In this document: piece by piece, positions 6,298-10,995 of the stretch
How positions within the stretch are numbered: position 1 is the first letter of the stretch
Layout: the number at the start of each line of letters is the position of its first letter
Source of the DNA: Candidatus Eiseniibacteriota bacterium
GTDB taxonomy: Bacteria > Eisenbacteria > RBG-16-71-46 > SZUA-252
Direction: 5' to 3'
Assembly (NCBI GenBank): GCA_016880395.1
Contig: JAEHDN010000227.1
Location: forward strand, 1-10,995
DNA length: 10,995 bases
Translations under genes and position numbers: made by a program
Notes under the pieces: model-generated
The model's input: the letters and a program-made list of their open reading frames with translations, nothing else
What the model was told of the DNA's origin: nothing
Databases searched by the model: none

Positions 6298-7870
6298 GCG
6301 GCTCGGGCGGCCGCTCGTCGCGGCCGCCTCGGGCGCGCTCCTCAGCTTCACGTTCCCGGGCGCCCGCCTGTGGCCGCTCGTCTTCGTCGCTCTCGTTCCG
6401 ATCCTGGTCATCCTGGCCAAAGGGACGCCGGGACCCTCGGAGCCGGTCCGCGTGTCGCGCGGGGTCCGCTGGTCCCCCTGGATCGCGGGGATCGTCTTCA
6501 ACGCGCTGATGTTCTGGTGGATCGTGCGCGTCCCGGTGCACGCGATGACCCACCCGTGGCTGATCTTCCCGGCGCTCGCCGCGCTGGGGCTCTACCTTGG
6601 GCTCTACTTCGCGGTCTTCGGGTGGGCCGTGCGGTTCTTCAAGCGGCGGCTCGGGACGTCGATTCTCTTTCTCGCCCCATTCGTCTGGACGGTGAGCGAG
6701 TGGGCGAAGTCCTCGGGCCCGCTCGGATGTCCGTGGGGGAATCTCGGGTACGCCCTCGCGCACGAGCCGGCATGGATCCAGATCGCGTCGGTCGCCGGCG
6801 CGCCGGGGCTCACATTCTGGATCGTCTCGGTCAACGCGCTGGCGGCGGGGATCGTGGTGGCGCGGCGCTGGCCCTCGCGCATCATCTGCGCGATCCTCGC
6901 GGTGCTCGCGGTGGCCTTGCCCGTGCGCTGGGGCGTCGAGCGGCTGAAGTCGCCGCCCACCGGCCCCCTCGCGCGGGTGGCGCTCGTCCAGCCGAACACG
7001 CCGAGCGAGCTCAAGTGGAATCCGGCCTCCCAGGACTCCGTGGTTGGCTCGCTCTTCCTGGGAACCCGGCAGGCGGCCGCGCTCACGCCGCACCCCGATC
7101 TCATCGTCTGGCCCGAGACGTCGCTTCCGTTCTACGTTCGGCTCGAGCCCCTCAAGCTGCGGCGCTTCCTCGACGCCGTGCACGAGGCGGGCGTGCCTGT
7201 GCTCGCCGGCTATCCCGACGCGCGGCTCTCGACCGCAGGCACCGCTCTCACGTACAACGCCGCCGGGCTCGTGCGGCCGAACGGGACCTTCGCCGCGCAG
7301 TACGAGAAGATGCACCTCGTCCCGTTCGGGGAGCGGATCCCGTTCCAGGAGCTGATGCCGTTCCTGGGCAAGATCGACCTCGGCCAGGCGGAGTGGACAC
7401 CCGGCACCGATCCGGTCGTGTTCAGCGGAGGAGGCTCCTCGTTCGGCGTCATGATCTGCTTCGAGTCGATCTTTCCGGACCACGCCCGCGCGCTCACGCT
7501 CGAGGGTGCGCAGTACCTGATCAACATCACGAACGACGAGTGGTTCGGCAAGACGGCAGGGCCCGTCCAGCACGCCGACATGGCGATCCTCCGCTCGGTG
7601 GAGCTCGGGCGCGCGACGGCGCGGTGCGCCAACACCGGCATCTCGATGTTCGTCGATCCCTACGGTCGTGTCACCGGCCAGACGCCCCTCTTCGAGCGAG
7701 CCATGGAGGTAGGTGTGGTGCGCGCGCCGCTTCCGCCCACGCTCTGGCTCCAGTGGGGAGACTGGGTGACCATCATCTCGATCGGGATCACCGTGATCCT
7801 CCTCGCGGTCGGCTGGTTCCGTCCGATCCAGCGCCTCGAGCCCGCCGTGCCGCCGCGCGAATGGCGCTGA
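6293..7870 (+). CDS. lnt: Apolipoprotein N-acyltransferase, probable ATT start
   Basis: Lnt adds the third acyl chain to the N-terminal Cys of lipoproteins in the inner membrane, using a phospholipid donor. The nitrilase-like domain (about 225-470) carries the catalytic triad Glu275 (VWPETSLP), Lys339 (YEKMHLVPFGE) and Cys389 (MICFES). The family residues Glu347 (in FGE), Glu391 and the Trp of LKWNP are also present. NITNDEWFGKTAGPVQH follows as in known Lnt. About seven N-terminal membrane segments precede the domain and one follows (about 491-509). The first two, containing SGALLSFTFPGARLWPL and VFVALVPILVILA, look like the Lnt N-terminus but lie upstream of GTG 6452, the first usual start. 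Starting at ATT 6293 gives 525 residues, near the E. coli 512; starting at GTG 6452 gives 472 and loses both segments, although GGAG at 6439-6442 stands before it. The function is secure, the start is not. A sequencing error near 6293 is an alternative. Confidence 0.93.
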   Translation: MRRLGRPLVAAASGALLSFTFPGARLWPLVFVALVPILVILAKGTPGPSEPVRVSRGVRWSPWIAGIVFNALMFWWIVRVPVHAMTHPWLIFPALAALGLYLGLYFAVFGWAVRFFKRRLGTSILFLAPFVWTVSEWAKSSGPLGCPWGNLGYALAHEPAWIQIASVAGAPGLTFWIVSVNALAAGIVVARRWPSRIICAILAVLAVALPVRWGVERLKSPPTGPLARVALVQPNTPSELKWNPASQDSVVGSLFLGTRQAAALTPHPDLIVWPETSLPFYVRLEPLKLRRFLDAVHEAGVPVLAGYPDARLSTAGTALTYNAAGLVRPNGTFAAQYEKMHLVPFGERIPFQELMPFLGKIDLGQAEWTPGTDPVVFSGGGSSFGVMICFESIFPDHARALTLEGAQYLINITNDEWFGKTAGPVQHADMAILRSVELGRATARCANTGISMFVDPYGRVTGQTPLFERAMEVGVVRAPLPPTLWLQWGDWVTIISIGITVILLAVGWFRPIQRLEPAVPPREWR

Positions 7871-7873
7871 GCG

Positions 7874-7902
7874 TTGACAGGAGCCGGGGAAGCCGCTAGA
7901 GT
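7874..7902 (+). promoter_or_regulatory. Sigma-70-type promoter for ecfT-truA-protease
   Basis: A perfect -35 TTGACA (7874-7879) is followed by exactly 17 bases and TAGAGT (7897-7902, four of six -10 bases including TA and the final T). It begins three bases after the lnt stop, in one of the few non-coding stretches. Transcription would start near 7909, leaving about 60 bases before GTG 7969. Confidence 0.7.
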
Positions 7903-7951
7903 GGCGCTTCAGGTGGGGTGCCGGACGTCGGCCCTCCGCCTCCGATGGCAC

Positions 7952-7956
7952 GGAGG
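7952..7956 (+). promoter_or_regulatory. Shine-Dalgarno that decides the ecfT start
   Basis: GGAGG at 7952-7956 (extended GGAGGAAA) lies 12 bases before GTG 7969. The two earlier in-frame starts, GTG 7918 and ATG 7945, have poor or badly spaced ribosome sites, and GTG 7918 would lie only about 9 bases from the predicted transcription start. Confidence 0.6.
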
Positions 7957-7968
7957 AAATGCAACGCG

Positions 7969-8706
7969 GTGCCCGGCTCTCCCCAGTCCGACGCTCTCAC
8001 TCCCGTAGACGCCACGCGCGCGGTCCATCCCGCGGCGCTCCTTCTCGCCTGTTCGGCCGCCGGTCTCGGCCTCGCGCTGACCGGCTCCATTCCCGCCCTC
8101 GCCGCCGCCGCGCTCGTCACCGGATCTCTCGCGCTCCAGGTCGAGCACCGCCCCTTCCGCGCGGAGCTGCCGCTCCTCGGCCTCGCGTTGATCGTGTTCG
8201 CGGCCCATGCGCTCCTATCGGGCGCGCCGCTCGGCCAGGCCGCGGGCCCTGCGGCGCGGATCGCCTTACGGCTCCTCGCCCTCCTCTACCTGCTCCGCTG
8301 GGCCGCGCGGTCGTTCCTGAGCGGGGCCGCCCGGTGGGCCCTCTCCTTGCCGCTGCCGCGCCGGCCTCGGTGGCTCCTCGAGGCCCTCGAGAGCGCGCGG
8401 CACGCCCTCACGCTCACGCCGCGGGCCGTCCAGGAGGCGGAGCAGCAGCACATCGCGTTGCGAGCACGGGGGTTGCGGCCTGGAGTCGGCGCCAGGGGAC
8501 GGTCCCGGTACCTGGCCGCCTGGGTGCTCCCGTTCCTCGGAACCATGCTCCGCCTCGGGGAATCCTATGAAGAGGCGCTCCTGGTCCGGGGTTACGTCCT
8601 CGGGGCGCCCCGCCGGAGCGGCCAGGTTCTCGCCTGGGGACTCCGGGAAGCGGCAGTCCTCGCCCTGGGCGCGCTCGTGGCCGCGGCGCTGCTCCGTGGT
8701 ATCTGA
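7969..8706 (+). CDS. EcfT/CbiQ-like transmembrane component of an ECF transporter
   Basis: This 245-residue membrane protein resembles EcfT, the subunit of energy-coupling-factor (vitamin, cobalt or nickel) importers that links the substrate-binding S protein to two ATPases. Hydrophobic segments lie near the N-terminus (AALLLACSAAGLGLAL, then ALAAAALVTGSLAL), in the middle (LLGLALIVFAAHALL, LRLLALLYLLRW) and at the C-terminus. The cytoplasmic region carries the two EcfT coupling motifs in the expected order. These are ARG at 166-168 (QQHIALRARGLRPG) and VRG at 206-208 (SYEEALLVRGYVLG), where the second has Val for Ala. No ATPase (ecfA) or S-component gene lies in the window. GTG 7969 is chosen for its Shine-Dalgarno. 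ATG 7945 would add eight residues. The last 11 bases overlap truA. The partner subunits and substrate are unknown. Confidence 0.8.
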   Translation: MPGSPQSDALTPVDATRAVHPAALLLACSAAGLGLALTGSIPALAAAALVTGSLALQVEHRPFRAELPLLGLALIVFAAHALLSGAPLGQAAGPAARIALRLLALLYLLRWAARSFLSGAARWALSLPLPRRPRWLLEALESARHALTLTPRAVQEAEQQHIALRARGLRPGVGARGRSRYLAAWVLPFLGTMLRLGESYEEALLVRGYVLGAPRRSGQVLAWGLREAAVLALGALVAAALLRGI

Positions 8707-9490
8707 ACGGCGCCATGCGACCTTCCGGCTGGGGGTGGAATACGACGGGACGGCCTTTCATGGATGGCAGGTGCAGCGCTCGCACCGCACGGTGCAGGGC
8801 GATCTCGAGGCCGCGCTCGCGCGCCTGGCGGGAGCGCCCGTGCGCGTGACTGGCGCGGGGCGGACGGACGCCGGCTGCCACGCGGTCGGCCAGGTCGCGA
8901 GCGCGGCGCTCTCGACCCGGATGACGGCGGAGCGGCTCCAGGCGGCGCTCAATGCGATCCTGCCGCGGGACGTGCGCGTGGTCGACGCGGCCGAGGCGCC
9001 GCCCGAGTTCCACGCGCGGTTCGACGCGACCCGGCGCGCGTATCGCTACCTGATCGAGCCGCGCGCGTCGGCGCTCCGATCGCGCTATGCGTGGCAGCGG
9101 CCGGTGCGCGCGGCGGTCGATGCGCTGAACGACGCATCGCGGTCGCTCCTCGGCGAGCACGATTTCACGTCCTTCTCGCGGCAGGGCGGGGACGCGGACG
9201 ACCGTCCGATCTGCCGCGTCGCGCGCGCGCGGTGGACGGAACGGCGCGGCCGGCTGCGATTCGACATCGAGTCGGATCGCTTCCTCTACACGATGGTGCG
9301 CCGCATCGTATCGAGTGTGCTGCGCGCCGCCGAGGACCGCTCGGGGGCGCATGGGGTTCGCACGATTCTCGCGGCGCGCGACCGGCGGGCAGCGGCGCCG
9401 CCGGCGCCGGCGCACGGGCTGTACCTGATGCGGGTCAAGTACCCCCGCGTGGGATGGATACCGAAGGAGCCTCTCGATGTCCCAGCATGA
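8696..9490 (+). CDS. truA: tRNA pseudouridine(38-40) synthase
   Basis: TruA converts uridines 38-40 in the anticodon arm of many tRNAs to pseudouridine. The protein is 264 residues, normal for the family. It begins with the strand FRLGVEYDGTAFHGWQVQ and has the catalytic motif GAGRTDAGCHAVGQVA with nucleophile Asp58 (RTDAG). Val of the usual GVH is Cys here. Further family segments are FDATRRAYRYLI, HDFTSFSRQGG, FLYTMVRRI and the end LYLMRVKYP. GTG 8696 is chosen because it is the only start that keeps the whole first strand and lies at the end of ecfT. It overlaps that gene by 11 bases. I see no strong Shine-Dalgarno, which suggests translation coupled to ecfT. The ecfT-truA order is also known from the Bacillus ribosomal-protein cluster. 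Confidence 0.95.
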   Translation: MVSERRHATFRLGVEYDGTAFHGWQVQRSHRTVQGDLEAALARLAGAPVRVTGAGRTDAGCHAVGQVASAALSTRMTAERLQAALNAILPRDVRVVDAAEAPPEFHARFDATRRAYRYLIEPRASALRSRYAWQRPVRAAVDALNDASRSLLGEHDFTSFSRQGGDADDRPICRVARARWTERRGRLRFDIESDRFLYTMVRRIVSSVLRAAEDRSGAHGVRTILAARDRRAAAPPAPAHGLYLMRVKYPRVGWIPKEPLDVPA

Positions 9491-10718
9491 GCTTCACACG
9501 CCGGCCCCGGGCCGGCGATGGACGGCGACGATCGCACCGCTCACGGTCGGAGTCCTGATCGGGCTCGCGATCCTGGTCGGGCTGCTTGTTCTCGCGCCCG
9601 GCAAGCACCGGGCGGGCATGGCCGAGACCGAGACGATTCCGGCCGCGGCCGTGCATGCCGCGTCCCCGCCGGCGGCGTCGGCGACCGCCTCGCCCGCGAT
9701 CGACAATAGCCGCCGAACCGCGATCGTCGAGGCGGCGGAGCGGGTCGGCCACGCGGTCGTGACCCTGAGCGTCGTGCAGACGCGGGTGGTGTCGACCACG
9801 CCCGGGGACTTCTTCGAGCCCTTCTTCCGCGACATGATCCCGCAGTATCGCTACCGCGAGCAGATCCCGAGCATGGGCTCGGGCTTCATCATCTCGAAGG
9901 ACGGCTACGTGCTCACGAACGAGCACGTGGTCCACGGCGCCGACCGCATCACCGCCATCCTTCCCGACGGCCGCAACCTGACCGGGAAGATCGTGGGGTC
10001 GCATCCCCAGTACGATCTAGCGGTCGTGAAGATCGACGGGAAGAACCTGCCGACCGCGCCGCTCGGCAGCTCGGGCGATCTCATGGTCGGCGAGTGGGCG
10101 ATCGCGATCGGGAACCCGTTCGGCTTTCTGCTCAACGACACCCAGCCCACGGTCACCGCCGGCGTGATCAGCGCGACCCGCCGGGACATCAAGGCGCAGG
10201 CGCAGAGCGCAGGCATCTACAAGAACATGATCCAGACCGACGCGGCCATCAATCCGGGCAACTCGGGCGGACCGCTCGTGAACGCGCGCGGCGAGGTGAT
10301 CGGCGTGAACACGTTCATCTTCACGAAGAGCGGCGGCTCGGAGGGCATCGGCTTCGCGATCCCGATCGACGCGGCGAAGCGTGTCGTGGACGAGATCATC
10401 CACTACGGCCGCGTGCGGAACGTGTGGATCGGCGTGAGCACGTGGGAGCTGACCCCCTACGTCGCCGAGCGGCTCCAGACGACCGACCGCAAGGGACTCT
10501 ATGTCGCGGCGGTCGATCGAGGCAGCCCCGCGGACAAGGCGGGCGTCAAGGTGGGGGACATCATCCGCAAGGTGAACGGAACCGAGGTGAGCGACGGGAA
10601 CGAGGCCTACCGCGTGATCTTCGGCGCGAGCGTGGGGGACACGATCGCGCTCACCCTGGAGCGCGAGGGGAAGCTCTTCACCGTGCGGCTCCTCCTCGAG
10701 GAGTCGCCGGAGGGATGA
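9477..10718 (+). CDS. DegS/HtrA-like trypsin-type serine protease with one PDZ domain
   Basis: This 413-residue envelope protease probably degrades or cuts misfolded proteins outside the inner membrane. One hydrophobic segment at residues 18-40 follows a short N-terminus with two Arg, acting as a membrane anchor or uncleaved signal. A low-complexity Ala/Pro linker leads to the protease domain (about 75-315). Its triad is His150 (TNEHVVHG), Asp180 (YDLAVVKID) and Ser263 (NPGNSGGPLV). A single PDZ domain fills about 320-405 (LYVAAVDRGSPADKAGVKVGD). One PDZ plus an anchor is the DegS/DegQ-like layout; DegP has two PDZ domains. ATG 9477 has AAGGAG (9464-9469) seven bases upstream and overlaps truA by 14 bases. 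Whether it is a general protease or a regulated stress-signal protease such as DegS cannot be decided from sequence. Confidence 0.94.
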   Translation: MSQHELHTPAPGRRWTATIAPLTVGVLIGLAILVGLLVLAPGKHRAGMAETETIPAAAVHAASPPAASATASPAIDNSRRTAIVEAAERVGHAVVTLSVVQTRVVSTTPGDFFEPFFRDMIPQYRYREQIPSMGSGFIISKDGYVLTNEHVVHGADRITAILPDGRNLTGKIVGSHPQYDLAVVKIDGKNLPTAPLGSSGDLMVGEWAIAIGNPFGFLLNDTQPTVTAGVISATRRDIKAQAQSAGIYKNMIQTDAAINPGNSGGPLVNARGEVIGVNTFIFTKSGGSEGIGFAIPIDAAKRVVDEIIHYGRVRNVWIGVSTWELTPYVAERLQTTDRKGLYVAAVDRGSPADKAGVKVGDIIRKVNGTEVSDGNEAYRVIFGASVGDTIALTLEREGKLFTVRLLLEESPEG

Positions 10719-10750
10719 CCGTGACGCGACTGGCGCGAGGGGGGACGGTC
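10717..10750 (+). other. Inverted repeat spanning the purB ribosome-binding site
   Basis: GACCGT (10717-10722) pairs with ACGGTC (10745-10750), leaving a 22-base loop that contains the purine-rich purB Shine-Dalgarno (GAGGGGGG, 10737-10744). It sits in the short gap between the protease stop and purB. No T-run follows, so it is not an intrinsic terminator. It may be incidental. Confidence 0.3.
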
Positions 10751-10752
10751 CG

Positions 10753-10995
10753 ATGATCGAGCGCTATTCCCGCCCGGCCATGGCCGGGCTCTTCGACGAC
10801 GCGGCGCGCTACCGCACCTGGCTCGAGGTGGAGCTGGCGGCGGCGGAGTCGATGGAGCGGCGCGGCGACGTGCCGCATGGCGCGACCGCGCGGATCCGCG
10901 AGCGAGCCCGCGTGGACGCCCGCCGCATCGACGAGCTGGAGCGGACGCTTCGCCATGACGTCATCGCCTTCCTCACGCAGGTGGGCGAGACCGTC
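10753..10995 (+). CDS. purB: Adenylosuccinate lyase, N-terminal part (3' end outside window)
   Basis: The first 81 residues are visible. PurB removes fumarate from SAICAR and from adenylosuccinate in purine synthesis. The start MIERYSRPAMAGLFDDAARYRTWLEVELAAAE is the typical bacterial PurB opening (ERYSRPEM...F..E.R...WLEVE), followed by a helix rich in Arg and Glu and then HDVIAFLTQVGE, also a family segment. ATG 10753 follows a purine-rich run by about eight bases and lies 34 bases after the protease stop. The catalytic His and Ser regions are beyond the window edge. It is the second purine gene here, after purM, but is separated from it by six genes. Confidence 0.93.
   Translation, partial: MIERYSRPAMAGLFDDAARYRTWLEVELAAAESMERRGDVPHGATARIRERARVDARRIDELERTLRHDVIAFLTQVGETV

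Noticed and set aside
5158..6501. Minus-strand open frame of 447 codons opposite the oxidoreductase gene
   Set aside because: Composition-driven shadow; the opposite strand carries the Rossmann and EKP motifs.
6242..7951. Minus-strand open frame of 569 codons opposite lnt
   Set aside because: It is rich in Arg, Asp, His and Glu with no recognisable domain, as expected from the complement of G+C-rich codons. The plus strand encodes a clear Lnt with its catalytic triad.
7918..7968. Earlier starts (GTG 7918 or ATG 7945) for ecfT
   Set aside because: GTG 7918 is about 9 bases from the predicted transcription start with a poorly spaced purine run, and ATG 7945 has no ribosome site. GTG 7969 has GGAGG. 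ATG 7945 remains possible.
8462..8476. Second sigma-54-like site, GAGCACG-N4-TTGC
   Set aside because: The invariant GG of the -24 element is AG, and the site is inside the ecfT coding region.
1..10995. Mobile elements, CRISPR arrays, tRNA or rRNA genes, long repeats
   Set aside because: None seen. No spaced direct repeats, transposase-like motifs or tRNA-like folds were noticed on either strand by reading, although this was not computed.

Overview
The window is a densely packed, very G+C-rich bacterial chromosome segment. All ten supported genes are on the plus strand, most separated by a few bases or overlapping. Lipoprotein N-acyltransferase (lnt) and an anchored DegS/HtrA-type protease point to a Gram-negative, two-membrane cell. 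The G+C-rich codon use and the orphan PfkB kinase next to argS remind me of uncultured lineages such as Candidatus Eisenbacteria or former Deltaproteobacteria. That placement is an impression, not a measurement. I see no mobile element, CRISPR array, tRNA or rRNA, so this looks like a vertically inherited core region.

Region 1 (1-1527) holds the 3' end of argS, then 3 bases later a PfkB-family sugar or nucleoside kinase of unknown substrate. Region 2 (1528-1716) is the largest gene-free gap, 189 bases. It contains a G+C-rich hairpin and an exact core match to a sigma-54 (-24/-12) promoter, TGGCACG-N4-TTGC at 1644-1658. Region 3 (1717-5207) follows in one direction: a membrane-anchored HD-GYP c-di-GMP phosphodiesterase-like protein, purM (4-base overlap), and a PspF-like sigma-54 activator with no sensor domain (15-base gap). 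The promoter and an activator able to use it therefore lie in one apparent transcription unit. This is the most distinctive feature of the window and suggests a self-contained, possibly autoregulated sigma-54 module around an HD-GYP enzyme.

Region 4 (5203-7870) has a plausible sigma-70 promoter, a Gfo/Idh/MocA oxidoreductase with Gln where the catalytic His is usual, and lnt. No ATG, GTG or TTG allows lnt to start at its homologous N-terminus. An ATT at 6293 with a well-placed Shine-Dalgarno sequence is the best candidate, an unusual start.

Region 5 (7874-10718) has a strong sigma-70-type promoter (TTGACA-N17-TAGAGT) directly after lnt. It leads into an EcfT-like transporter protein with no adjacent ATPase genes, truA (11-base overlap) and a DegS/HtrA-like protease (14-base overlap). 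The window closes with the 5' end of purB (10753-10995).

Taken together, the region mixes housekeeping genes (argS, purM, truA, purB) with envelope maintenance (lnt, DegS-like protease) and a signalling block (HD-GYP plus sigma-54 activator).
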